35,177 nt of DNA from Deltaproteobacteria bacterium (GTDB taxonomy: Bacteria > UBA10199 > JADGCS01): positions 1 to 35,177 of the forward strand of contig JADGCS010000043.1 in the NCBI GenBank assembly GCA_015228875.1, in the 5' to 3' direction. The notes beneath the pieces were generated by a model. The model worked only from the letters and a program-made list of their open reading frames with translations, had not been told where the DNA came from and made no database searches. Positions within the stretch are counted from its first letter, which is position 1; the number at the start of each line of letters is the position of its first letter. A program made the position numbers and the translations under genes. This document shows, piece by piece, positions 16,556 to 24,528 of the stretch.

Positions 16556-17053
16556 ATGAATAAAAAAACAGTTGTTGTTGTCTATTTATTGATCAGGATC
16601 CTTGTCTATGCGTTTTTTGGATACCTCTATGGTATGGTGGCATCGCTGTTTTTTTCAATGGTGTCCATGTTCATGATCGATTCGTTTGGTGATATTTTTG
16701 CGGTAACTGAAAACCTTACTTTGTACGTAGTTATTTTTAGTATACTCAGTGTCGTTGTTTCTTTTGTCTGGCTCTTGCTCCTCTTTTTGTACCACAAGTT
16801 TTTGTTAAGGCAGAAACAGGAACTTAACAAAAAAAGAGTGGTCTGTTTTGGCGTCCTGTTTGGCCTGATAATCTTGCCAGTCTATACTTTTCTGTCCTCA
16901 CTGGCATTTCACTTCAATAATAAGGGAATCAATTTGCATGGTCTTGTTATTGACATGCTTGTTATGTTTTTTGGGGTCGTTTTGGTGTGTATTGGAATCT
17001 GCATCATCGATGCTTTGACTTATTATTTCGTATGGAAGAAATGTTTCAGATAA
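16556..17053 (+). CDS. Four-helix membrane protein of unknown function (165 aa)
   Basis: The product has about four hydrophobic segments (approximately 7-37, 55-78, 93-117 and 128-157) separated by short charged loops, with a basic loop QKQELNKKR in the middle facing the cytoplasm by the positive-inside rule. No family is recognised. There is no clear Shine-Dalgarno sequence. It lies directly downstream of the lipoprotein-like gene, so the two may form an operon. Confidence 0.65.
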   Translation: MNKKTVVVVYLLIRILVYAFFGYLYGMVASLFFSMVSMFMIDSFGDIFAVTENLTLYVVIFSILSVVVSFVWLLLLFLYHKFLLRQKQELNKKRVVCFGVLFGLIILPVYTFLSSLAFHFNNKGINLHGLVIDMLVMFFGVVLVCIGICIIDALTYYFVWKKCFR

Positions 17054-17077
17054 ACGTTTCTAAACGAAGGTGTGTGC

Positions 17078-17182
17078 CTACTTAACTTTTCTTTTGAGAA
17101 GGATAACGGTATCCGCTTGATTTGCCTCTTGAGCTAGATCCAGGGGAGACTTTCCCTGTGCCGTCTTCGCGTTGGCAAAAAA
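17078..17182 (-). pseudogene. C-terminal ankyrin-repeat fragment cut by element B1
   Basis: The minus strand encodes FANAKTAQGKSPLDLAQEAN followed by QADTVILLKRKVK and a TAG stop. The pattern NAKTxxGxSPLDLAxxxxxADxVxLL is a standard final ankyrin repeat. The frame enters directly from mobile element B1, with no start codon of its own. Together with the fragment at 17335-17541 it probably represents one ankyrin-type gene broken by the element. Confidence 0.6.
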
Positions 17183-17305
17183 TCCAGACGGAGTAAAATC
17201 AAAAGAAGGGCAAATAATCAGCCGCAAACATGCAGACTTGGAAATGAATTGGTTTAAACAATTGCTGAATTTGTGTTGAGATTGATGGAAAATTGCTCCG
17301 TCTTA
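17183..17305. mobile_element. Miniature element family B, copy B1 (about 123 bp)
   Basis: The ends are CCAGACGGAGTAAAAT (left) and ATTGCTCCGTCTTA (right). The interior is about 92% identical to the reverse complement of copy B2 and differs from family A. Seven T follow the right end. The element separates two ankyrin-like coding remnants. Confidence 0.85.
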
Positions 17306-17334
17306 ATTTTTTTCTTTAAAAATTAATTAAAACC

Positions 17335-17541
17335 CTAAGCCAAATCCCACAGCGGCAAGCCGTGGTCCCTAAACCACGCGGCAAGGCGACCTGCGCGTAG
17401 TGCGGCCAATACAATGGGTGAATTTTTTATTTCGACAACACTGCTATCGGCACTTTGTTTAAAATACATTTCGGTAAAAGGAGGCGTGGCCGCAAATTCG
17501 TGTGCGCTCACTACCAGTTGTTCCGGACTCAGTAAATCATC
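17335..17541 (-). pseudogene. Truncated coding remnant (ankyrin-like), cut by element A3
   Basis: The minus-strand frame DDLLSPEQLVVSAHEF...GLPLWDLA ends at 17335. It looks like genuine protein, with a final segment SPIVLAALRAGRLAAWFRDHG that resembles a degenerate ankyrin repeat. Its 5' end is lost at mobile element A3; the only ATG in frame (17559) lies inside the element. It is probably the upstream part of the same broken gene as 17078-17182. The ankyrin assignment is tentative. Confidence 0.45.
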
Positions 17542-17637
17542 TAAGACGGAGTAAATCATCCTTCTGCAACGATTCTGTTATATTCCAGAATTTCAAAATA
17601 TTGGCCGTCATTGCAAATAAAAATTTACTCCGTCTTA
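17542..17637. mobile_element. Miniature element family A, copy A3 (96 bp)
   Basis: The same terminal repeats as A1 and A2 are present, with a 3-bp deletion in the A/T-rich right part of the interior and a few substitutions. Six T follow (17638-17643). The 11 bp AGTAAATCATC just left of the element (17531-17541) repeat the element's own sequence at 17550-17560. The element lies 33 bp behind the stop of the 1196-aa gene. Confidence 0.87.
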
Positions 17638-17670
17638 TTTTTTCTGGTTTGACCTGCACTCCGAAAAAGT

Positions 17671-20600
17671 CTACCATTCTTCGACGACCTCTGTGACGAC
17701 TGCCCCTGTGTATCTGAAGGTGTATTTTGTGAATTCTGTTTTGATCTGTATGACCCGGCCATTTTGTTTGATACACTGATAATTAAATGAATTGAGTTCT
17801 TCCCTGTTTTGAGGATCAAATGCAATCTGGTGAGCGGGGATGCTGTCTGACGATCCCGTTGAATAGGCGGTAAGAAACAGCAGGAGTTTGTTCAACTTGT
17901 CGGCATCACCAGTGCGCGCCAGAGACACCGCAGATTCAAGGGTGGATGCGCTTGAACGCGCCCAAGCCTCTCCCAGCGTGGCAAAATCTTCGAGGTAATC
18001 GGTTTGACCGTAGGGTTCTGAAAAATCATCTGGGTCTTGAGACCGCATATGAAGCTCTATAAATTGAGTCTGCCCCCCAGCGGTCAAGTAATCCCAGACA
18101 GGGTGCATGATGGCATGAATTACGGTGTCCAGCCCAACATCTTCGAATAGTTTCATGGCATAGTGGTTTGTATGCCCTTTTTTGTCAGGATTTACCGGGA
18201 CAACCAACTCTTTCAGATTGTGGCTCTCCAATTGCGGATTTCTTTTGTATCCCTCGATAGCAATAAATTTTCTTGTGTGTGCTCTGGGGAGCTTAAAGGC
18301 CTCAATAACCCGATCAGCAGTTTCACTGGATATTTTTCCACTGACATCTACCATGAAAACATTCAGGGAGCTTTTGTTGCTTGGTCCCCCTGTCTGCTTT
18401 TCGGGCTGTCTGACCAAAAGTACTGTTCTTGCCGTTTCACCCGCCTCATCTGAAGGAATGACCAGGAACTTCCAGGCATTGTAGCGGGCATGCACCTCCT
18501 CGGCCTTGTCGGCAACCCTGCCAGAATGGTGAAAGAGTCCAAGACCTAAGGCCTGTTCCAGTTTTAATAATTTTTTTTGATCGTTAAGCTTAAGTCCCTC
18601 TTTGCCTAATAGTTTTTTTGTAAAATCCCTTTCTAAAAAGATGGCAGTGGCCTTGTCTAGGGCCCCAAAGGCATCATCACTACTGCCGCGTTCGATGCTT
18701 CTGTTAAGCTCTTCTGCGCTGATGATCTCCCCTTTGTAAAAATGCCCGAAGGTTAAGTAATCATCCTTTTTAAGGGCTATTTTCTTATCGGGTTTGATTT
18801 CGTTTTTTTGCATGGCCTGCAAAAGTTTGTCTGTAACAGAAAGGATGGTTTCAGCCATGAATGTTTCAGCGACGTCTTCTTGATCATAGGCCTTGAGTAC
18901 AAAGGCTTCAACGTCTTTGAGTTTGTCTTTAGCCACAAGATCAAGAGATAAAAGTTTTTCCAGATCAGCTATTCGATTTTCAAGCGGATAAGAGTCAAGA
19001 GATGTAGGTCTTGATGCACCGGTTTTTTTGGGGGCTGTTTCATCTGGAGCGAGGATAATAGAAAGGAGTCTTGAGGCGGTCTCGATCGTAAAGTCGTCAG
19101 GAGGCAGAAAGACCGGAAGGGCAAGGGCCCTGAGCAGATCAAAGTTCTGCTGAGACTGTTCGGGATCATTTTTTTTAAAATATTTTTTTGCATATTCTTC
19201 TACAATGTCTCGTGTTTCTTTGTCATCCGGAGCGCCTTCAAAATCGGGGGAAAAAACAGCCAGGGAATAAGCAGTAACTCCTTTACCAAAGAATTGCCGC
19301 AGGTATTTGTGCAACGCATCCAGCATGTGATACCGTTGTGCAAAGCGATAGCCCGCCTCAAACCAGTCTTTGGTGCCCGTATTTAACAGGGTGGTCATCA
19401 CATCCTTACGTATAGGTTCTGCCCATTCACCGCTTTGGAGGGCATCTTTGAGTTCTGGCGGGACAATCCTGTTTCTTATCTTGTCCTCTACAAAAGAAAG
19501 GTCGTAAGTGTTGCCTGTTGGTTTGTTATCAGATCTCGCAGGACTTAAGGTTGTTGTCCTTTTGTTTTGCGGAGAAGGGCCGGATTGTGTTTCTGAAGAG
19601 GGTTTTGTCTTTGTTTCTTCGGACACCTTAACGGGGGTGCAGAAGGTGAAGGCTGGTATCTCTTCGGTGATGATGTCTTCTATCCATTTGCGGACTTCTG
19701 CATCGTTGATTCTGCAAACATTAATTTGTAATTGATGTTCGTGGTTTTCGTCGTTTTTGTGTTCATTGGCCAGTTTCACCAACAGATGCCGTAAAAATAT
19801 TTCTTCGTGTTCTGTAACCATGCCCGAAGAACCAATGGCAAATACCGCTGATATTCCCCTTTCGAGGTTTTCTTTGGCTAATCCTGTTTTATTAATCTGT
19901 GCCGCAATAGATTCCCAGATGGCGGTCTTTTCAAGTTCACAATTATCACTGAGAGAATGACCACTAAAAAAAAAGGGATCCCTGTAATCCATAAGACCAA
20001 GTTCAAAATTAATTTTAACCAGGGCCACCTTTTTATCTTCCGTTGTGTTGATGTTTGTTTTTAAAAAATCTGCATATTCTTCGAGTAGGTTTTTTTTATC
20101 CCAGGGCGTGAGACGATTTGATAAGCGCATTAATGCAGAGAAGGCGCCAAGCTTTATATCATTGTTGGCATCCATGGTTAAGACACAGAGTTTTTGGACG
20201 ATCGTACAGATTTGACTGGATTCGAGACTGACGTCTGTCTTGCCTGCAATCATCATCGGTACCATCTCGCAGGCACGGAGTTTTGCCCTGGTGCGCGTTT
20301 CTTTGGAGAGGGACCCATCCTGTTGGTACTGATCGCCAAGCCATGATTCCATAAGTTCATACACGGCCTGTTTAGTGGCCAAGGTCGTAGGACCAAATCC
20401 AAAACCAAAAGACCTGGAAAGATCGGTGCCAAGCATGGCGGAAATAATCTCTTTTTGTTGTTCTTTGCTGATGCGGGGATTTGAAAAAACAGGGCTTAAT
20501 GCCCTTAACGCCTGTTGTTGATTTGCGCTGCTGATGTGATTGCAGACAAATCTCACGCTTTCTCTTAAAATGCCGGCGTCTCTTTCTGTTGCCAGAAAAT

Positions 20601-21261
20601 CTAGGCGGGCATACTGATTGTTGACTGTAATATCATGGAGGGCAAGGCTGATGAGATTTAAGTCTCTAAAGCTCACATGGACACGGTTTTTGTCTTGGCT
20701 GGCTTTGCCCTGTCTGATGGTGCCTTGAGGGTATTTGTTTGCATCTTCTATTTCTTCACCAAAGGTTGTTTGAAAACTGGCTTTGCAATCCTCGTTAACA
20801 AAGCCAAAGACTCCCGTTTTGATACTGATCACCTGACCGGTTGGCGTTGCAACGAGTTCGTTCTGCCCTTCGTCAAATTTTATGGCATAGTGAATACCAC
20901 CGCCGGGGAGAAACCAAGTCTCGTATATCCCCCCGGGAAACCAGCCTCCGACGCCGCGTTCGTGGTCCTTTGGCAGTGTGAGATTAAGCTTGTGAGTGCG
21001 TCCCTTAAATTGAACAGTAAGGGGGAGTTGTTTTTGGACCCCTTCTTGAATTGTAAAGAGTTTAGCATATCTGCATTGACCTGTATTTTGTGCGATCAGG
21101 GTGTTTTTTTGTGGGACAACATCAAATGATGTGGTTGTTTCAGGGGGTTGCTGGTCTTGCCCCTGCGCAGACAAAGGGGGTTGAGATTCAACAGGCTGAT
21201 GGGGTCGTGTGCTGGGAGGGATTTTATCCACAAATAAATTAACCTGCAAATCATGTGCCAT
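17671..21261 (-). CDS. Large protein (1196 aa) with degenerate zinc-metalloprotease-like C-terminal domain
   Basis: I do not recognise the protein as a whole. The N-terminus (1-60) is Pro/Gln-rich and disordered. Residues about 80-180 are Gly/aromatic-rich, possibly a beta domain (GGWFPGGIYETWFLPGGG). About 220-560 is mostly alpha-helical, perhaps HEAT-like. A Ser/Pro/Thr linker lies at about 545-590, followed by a second helical part. The C-terminal 180 residues look like a zincin: HAIMH at 1049-1053, then WDYL, and 38 residues later the LEDFAT block with Glu1091. In active enzymes the first motif is HExxH; here the catalytic Glu is Ala, so the metal site may survive while hydrolysis should not. 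There is no signal peptide and no Shine-Dalgarno. Element A3 lies immediately downstream and B2 upstream. Confidence 0.75.
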   Translation of the reverse strand: MAHDLQVNLFVDKIPPSTRPHQPVESQPPLSAQGQDQQPPETTTSFDVVPQKNTLIAQNTGQCRYAKLFTIQEGVQKQLPLTVQFKGRTHKLNLTLPKDHERGVGGWFPGGIYETWFLPGGGIHYAIKFDEGQNELVATPTGQVISIKTGVFGFVNEDCKASFQTTFGEEIEDANKYPQGTIRQGKASQDKNRVHVSFRDLNLISLALHDITVNNQYARLDFLATERDAGILRESVRFVCNHISSANQQQALRALSPVFSNPRISKEQQKEIISAMLGTDLSRSFGFGFGPTTLATKQAVYELMESWLGDQYQQDGSLSKETRTRAKLRACEMVPMMIAGKTDVSLESSQICTIVQKLCVLTMDANNDIKLGAFSALMRLSNRLTPWDKKNLLEEYADFLKTNINTTEDKKVALVKINFELGLMDYRDPFFFSGHSLSDNCELEKTAIWESIAAQINKTGLAKENLERGISAVFAIGSSGMVTEHEEIFLRHLLVKLANEHKNDENHEHQLQINVCRINDAEVRKWIEDIITEEIPAFTFCTPVKVSEETKTKPSSETQSGPSPQNKRTTTLSPARSDNKPTGNTYDLSFVEDKIRNRIVPPELKDALQSGEWAEPIRKDVMTTLLNTGTKDWFEAGYRFAQRYHMLDALHKYLRQFFGKGVTAYSLAVFSPDFEGAPDDKETRDIVEEYAKKYFKKNDPEQSQQNFDLLRALALPVFLPPDDFTIETASRLLSIILAPDETAPKKTGASRPTSLDSYPLENRIADLEKLLSLDLVAKDKLKDVEAFVLKAYDQEDVAETFMAETILSVTDKLLQAMQKNEIKPDKKIALKKDDYLTFGHFYKGEIISAEELNRSIERGSSDDAFGALDKATAIFLERDFTKKLLGKEGLKLNDQKKLLKLEQALGLGLFHHSGRVADKAEEVHARYNAWKFLVIPSDEAGETARTVLLVRQPEKQTGGPSNKSSLNVFMVDVSGKISSETADRVIEAFKLPRAHTRKFIAIEGYKRNPQLESHNLKELVVPVNPDKKGHTNHYAMKLFEDVGLDTVIHAIMHPVWDYLTAGGQTQFIELHMRSQDPDDFSEPYGQTDYLEDFATLGEAWARSSASTLESAVSLARTGDADKLNKLLLFLTAYSTGSSDSIPAHQIAFDPQNREELNSFNYQCIKQNGRVIQIKTEFTKYTFRYTGAVVTEVVEEW

Positions 21262-21438
21262 GGGATGATAGTTTTAAGCCGCTGATATGTGTTATAGTTT
21301 TATTTTTTAGCCATCATTGTTTTTAACAAAACGTCTATCTTTTGTCGGGTCTATCATTTTGATATGCAACTAGCGCGGCCCAGAGGTTGATGTGCATTTA
21401 ACGGCAGATTAAGAGATTAAAAAATCTCTAAGAATCTC

Positions 21439-21562
21439 TAAGACGGAGTAATTTTCTATCAATCTCAACACAAATTCGGCAATTGTTTAAACCAATTAAT
21501 TTCAAAGTGTTGCATGTTTGCGGCTGATTATTTGCCCTTCTTTTGATTTTACTCCGTCTGGA
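21439..21562. mobile_element. Miniature element family B, copy B2 (about 124 bp)
   Basis: The left end TAAGACGGAGTAAT and right end ATTTTACTCCGTCTGG flank an interior that is the reverse complement of B1, with about ten differences. The left end carries a tandem AATCTCTAAG (21423-21432 and 21433-21442). The right end is followed by a second copy of its last 20 bases (21569-21588). Confidence 0.85.
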
Positions 21563-21568
21563 TTTTTA

Positions 21569-21588
21569 CTTTTGATTTTGCTCCGTCT
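21569..21588. repeat. Duplicated right end of element B2
   Basis: The sequence at 21540-21559 (CTTTTGATTTTACTCCGTCT) is repeated at 21569-21588 with one change (A to G), at a 29-bp period. It parallels the amplified left end of copy A1. Confidence 0.85.
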
Positions 21589-21632
21589 CCCCCTATTTCA
21601 GGAAAGTTGGAACCTGAGATTATAAATATTTA

Positions 21633-21784
21633 GTGTCTGTCGGGAAATGCCCTGTTTCGCAGGAGTCCTGAAAAATCATGTTCCGTGACAAAACATACAG
21701 ACATGATTTTTCAGGGTTTGAAATATTTGCAAGCGGCCAAAATTTTCAAACTTCCGGAGAAACAGGGGCTTTCCCGACAGACAC
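21633..21784. mobile_element. 152-bp non-autonomous transposon-like element with 6-bp target duplication
   Basis: The terminal inverted repeats start GTGTCTGTCGGGAAA (21633-21647) and end TTTCCCGACAGACAC (21770-21784). They extend imperfectly inwards through CCCTGTTTC and GAAACAGGG to about 33 bp. The element is flanked by the direct repeat TATTTA (21627-21632 and 21785-21790), the expected trace of transposition. Inside lies a second perfect inverted repeat, CCTGAAAAATCATGT (21667-21681) with ACATGATTTTTCAGG (21701-21715). It has no coding capacity and is unrelated to families A and B. Confidence 0.88.
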
Positions 21785-22301
21785 TATTTATAGAGGGTTT
21801 TTCAGCGGAATCGATTTTTAGGCTATACCGCTCACTTAAATTCCCCCCCTCTGCGCTCAGATAAATCCCCCCACTTGGACATTCTTTAACAGGATCACAA
21901 ATTGTATTTACGCGCGTAACACCGCCAAAACGATCGTTGCTGGTTTCTAATGGGTAACATTATCCAAGTCTGTTGCCTGTAAATGAAAGGGCCCTTTTAT
22001 CTGAGCACAGGGGGGCCCATTGATGTGAGCGGCAACGTTTTTAGGATTTTTAGGATAAAATTGGGTGCCACAAATCGGGTGCCAGGTACTTTTTTTTTTT
22101 TGCAAATTTTTGAAGTGGGCATTTTTTTTGCAAGATTACAGGCAACCCCCCATAACTTATCTGGAATGGGCCTTCTTTTCTGACGGGTCCTGCGCCAGTA
22201 AAGAAACCTCTTTTCTACGTGAGCGAGTGTCGTTGTTTTATTTTTTGCCATCTTGACCTCCGTGTTTTTGTCATAACCGGAGGCATAGCAACTTTTTATT
22301 C

Positions 22302-22802
22302 ATGATTCACGCAGGGTCACCGGAAGGACACATTACAACCCCAAAGAGAATCAGAAAATTAAACGCGTTCACTTGGGGTCCTATTGTTGAAGTGGCCGTG
22401 TTGTTTGCCGGGGTTTTTATCACCATGGTTCCTGCTCTCATGTTGCTCAAACAAAACGCCCCTCAATTTGGAATCATAGAGCCATGGCAATTCTTTTGGT
22501 GGACAGGACTCTTGTCAGGGGTTCTGGATAACGCACCAACCTATCTGACTTTTTTGTCTATGGCACAGGGACTTCAACTGCCCGCAGAAATTGTGGGGAT
22601 TTCTGCAAAAGTTCTGATGGCCATCAGTGTGGGTGCTGTTTTTATGGGGGCCAACACATACATCGGCAACGGCCCCAACTTTATGGTCAAGGCCATTGCG
22701 GATCACAGCGGGATCAAGGCCCCCTCATTTTTTGGGTATATGCTTTACGCAGCGGTTGTTTTGTTTCCTATCTATGGAATCATTCATTTGGTTTTTTTGT
22801 AA
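22302..22802 (+). pseudogene. C-terminal part of a CitMHS_2/NhaD-like sodium:proton antiporter
   Basis: The 166-aa frame matches the last third of putative sodium:proton antiporters (CitMHS_2-type). It includes the family blocks FTWGPIVEVAVLFAGVFITM (24-43), a LDNAPTYLTFL motif with the Asn-Ala-Pro-Thr core (75-85), and MGANTYIGNGPNFMVKAIAD. Full-length members have more than 400 residues, so about 250-300 N-terminal residues are missing; the first 23 residues look like a junction (RIRKLNAFTWGP). About three to four membrane helices remain. No Shine-Dalgarno precedes the ATG. It is probably a 5'-truncated pseudogene, with the lost part replaced by repeat-rich non-coding DNA. Confidence 0.72.
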
Positions 22803-22950
22803 ATTACTTCTGACTTACCAACCGCTAAACCCCCCTTTATGTTAACAAGTGAACATCGGGGAATCCCCCAGTCAAAAACCCTGCCCCCCCCGATTGTTAG
22901 ATTACAGACTTATTAAGTATCCTTGGCCGAAAAAAACAGGAGACAAAAAT

Positions 22951-24069
22951 ATGAAAAACAATCCATTGAAACAATTGGAAACTCTTGGTCAATCCCTTTG
23001 GCTCGATTACATCCGGCGCGATCTGATCGCAAAAGGCGAACTTCGGCGCTTGATTGAGGCGGATGGATTGCGGGGGATGACCTCGAATCCCGCCATCTTC
23101 GAGAAGGCGATCGCCGAAAGCCATATTTACGATCAGGAGATTAGTGAGCTCGCGCATAAAAACAAAGATGTAGAGACGATCTATGAAATCCTCAGTCAAC
23201 GCGATGTGCAGAACGCTGCCGATGAGTTCAGGTCTTTGTATGAAGAGACTCATGCCGCAGACGGGTATGTCAGTTTGGAGGTCAATCCTCATCTGGCGCG
23301 TGACACGCAAGGAACCGTTAAAGAAGCCCGCCAATTGTGGGCTGCACTGGACAGACCCAACGTGTTGATCAAAGTTCCGGCGACGACCGAGGGTCTGACT
23401 GCAATCGGACAACTTATCAGCGAAGGAATCAATGTCAATGTGACGTTGCTTTTTGGGTTGCCACGTTATCGACAGGTTGCAGAGGCCTACATTGCAGGTC
23501 TTGAGGCGCGCCTGGCTCAAGGCAAGTCAATAAAACATATCGCCTCGGTGGCCAGTTTTTTCTTAAGTCGCATTGATGCTCTGGTGGACCCTTTGGTGGA
23601 GAAATTTTTTGAGGCAGGAGACGAAAAAACAGAAATTGCAAAAAAGTTGCACGGACAAGTGGCTGTCGCCAGTGCGAAGATGGCCTACAAAATTTACAAA
23701 GAGATATTTAATAGCGAACGGTTTAAGAAATTAGCAGCAAAAGGTGCCCGTCGACAGAGACTTCTCTGGGCCAGCACCAGTACCAAGAACCCAGACTACA
23801 GTGATGTAAAATATATTGAACAGCTCATCGGTCCTGACACAATCAACACAGCCCCGCCTGAGACCATCGACAATTATCGTGATCATGGCGATCCAAAATT
23901 ACGTCTCGAACAGGACGTCAATAAAGCCGATTTGATCATGGCGCAATTGTCGGAACTAGGGATCAGTATCGACAAGGTCACACAAGAGTTGGAAGACGAA
24001 GGTGTCAAAAAATTCAATGAGCCTTTTGATAAGTTGATGGAGGCCATCACAAAAAAATCATCAGCGTAA
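22951..24069 (+). CDS. tal: Transaldolase
   Basis: Transaldolase moves a dihydroxyacetone unit between sedoheptulose-7-phosphate and glyceraldehyde-3-phosphate in the pentose-phosphate pathway. The 372-aa product has the family blocks GMTSNPAIFEKAI (42-54), SLEVNPHLARDT (108-119) and the Schiff-base lysine in VLIKVPATTEG (Lys141). Further family blocks are GINVNVTLLFG and ASVASFFLSRIDALVD. The length fits the long (about 365-375 aa) type found in actinobacteria, cyanobacteria and deltaproteobacteria. Start ATG 22951 is chosen because AGGAG lies 9 nt upstream; the frame extends upstream to 22849 without a ribosome-binding site. The acetate kinase fragment begins 29 nt downstream, probably in the same operon. 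Confidence 0.95.
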   Translation: MKNNPLKQLETLGQSLWLDYIRRDLIAKGELRRLIEADGLRGMTSNPAIFEKAIAESHIYDQEISELAHKNKDVETIYEILSQRDVQNAADEFRSLYEETHAADGYVSLEVNPHLARDTQGTVKEARQLWAALDRPNVLIKVPATTEGLTAIGQLISEGINVNVTLLFGLPRYRQVAEAYIAGLEARLAQGKSIKHIASVASFFLSRIDALVDPLVEKFFEAGDEKTEIAKKLHGQVAVASAKMAYKIYKEIFNSERFKKLAAKGARRQRLLWASTSTKNPDYSDVKYIEQLIGPDTINTAPPETIDNYRDHGDPKLRLEQDVNKADLIMAQLSELGISIDKVTQELEDEGVKKFNEPFDKLMEAITKKSSA

Positions 24070-24098
24070 TTGATGATTTGATTGATGGAGAAAAGACA

Positions 24099-24452
24099 AT
24101 GAATAATGAAACTGCGACTCCTGCTAACGTATTAACAATCAATGGCGGGTCGTCGAGTATCAAGTTTGCGTTGTTTGCGGTCGGTGAACCGCTGTGCCGG
24201 ATCTTGGAAGGCGAGATTGAACGGATTGGACTGCCAGAGACTATCTTAAGGGTGAAAGGTTTGAACAAGGCGGACAACTTTATGAGGCCAGTACAGGCGT
24301 TAAATTACACGGCAGCGGTGGGTGCTCTTGTGGATTGGATCGACGAACGTCTCGGGCATGATTTGCTGACTGCCATAGGGCATCGCGTGGTGCATGGCGG
24401 ACCAAAGTATAGCAAGCCTGAGCGAATGACTCTGGAAATGATTAAATTGTGA
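24099..24452 (+). pseudogene. ackA: Acetate kinase, truncated after about 117 residues
   Basis: The frame begins with a proper ribosome-binding site (GGAGA, 10 nt before ATG 24099). It has the N-terminal acetate kinase signatures: LTINGGSSSIKFALF (phosphate-binding, normally NxGSSSxKF) and IGHRVVHGGPKYSKPERMT (substrate-site Arg and His). Complete enzymes have about 400 residues; here the frame stops at EMIKL and no convincing C-terminal part follows in the 76 bp before the next gene. The ATP-binding C-terminal domain is therefore lost and the product cannot make acetyl phosphate. It is probably a 3' deletion that joined the gene to the convergent YihY gene. Confidence 0.85.
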
Positions 24453-24528
24453 TTTAATGATTATTCCCTACTGAGAAGGCGTTTCGGTCCCAATCGAAGG
24501 CACGCGTATCATGTGAAGCCTGTGCCTA

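Larger units (their letters stand above)
21262..22301. other. Large non-coding region with mobile elements
   Basis: About 1 kb contains no convincing gene. It contains element B2 (21439-21562) with a duplicated end, the 152-bp element at 21633-21784, and a GGTGCCAGGTAC core at 22079-22090 like the repeats near 9.1 kb. A hairpin AGAGATT/AATCTCT lies just left of B2. The stretch 21830-21900 is C-rich (CCCCCCC and CCCCCC runs), which may be the worn end of an old insertion sequence, but I cannot identify it. Short open frames here have no family resemblance. Confidence 0.6.

Noticed and set aside
21830..21900. End of a known insertion sequence (C-rich stretches)
   Set aside because: No matching second end, target duplication or transposase fragment was found; the resemblance is too vague.
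24453..24528. C-terminal remnant of acetate kinase after the premature stop
   Set aside because: All three forward frames were read; none gives a convincing match to the C-terminal acetate kinase motifs.
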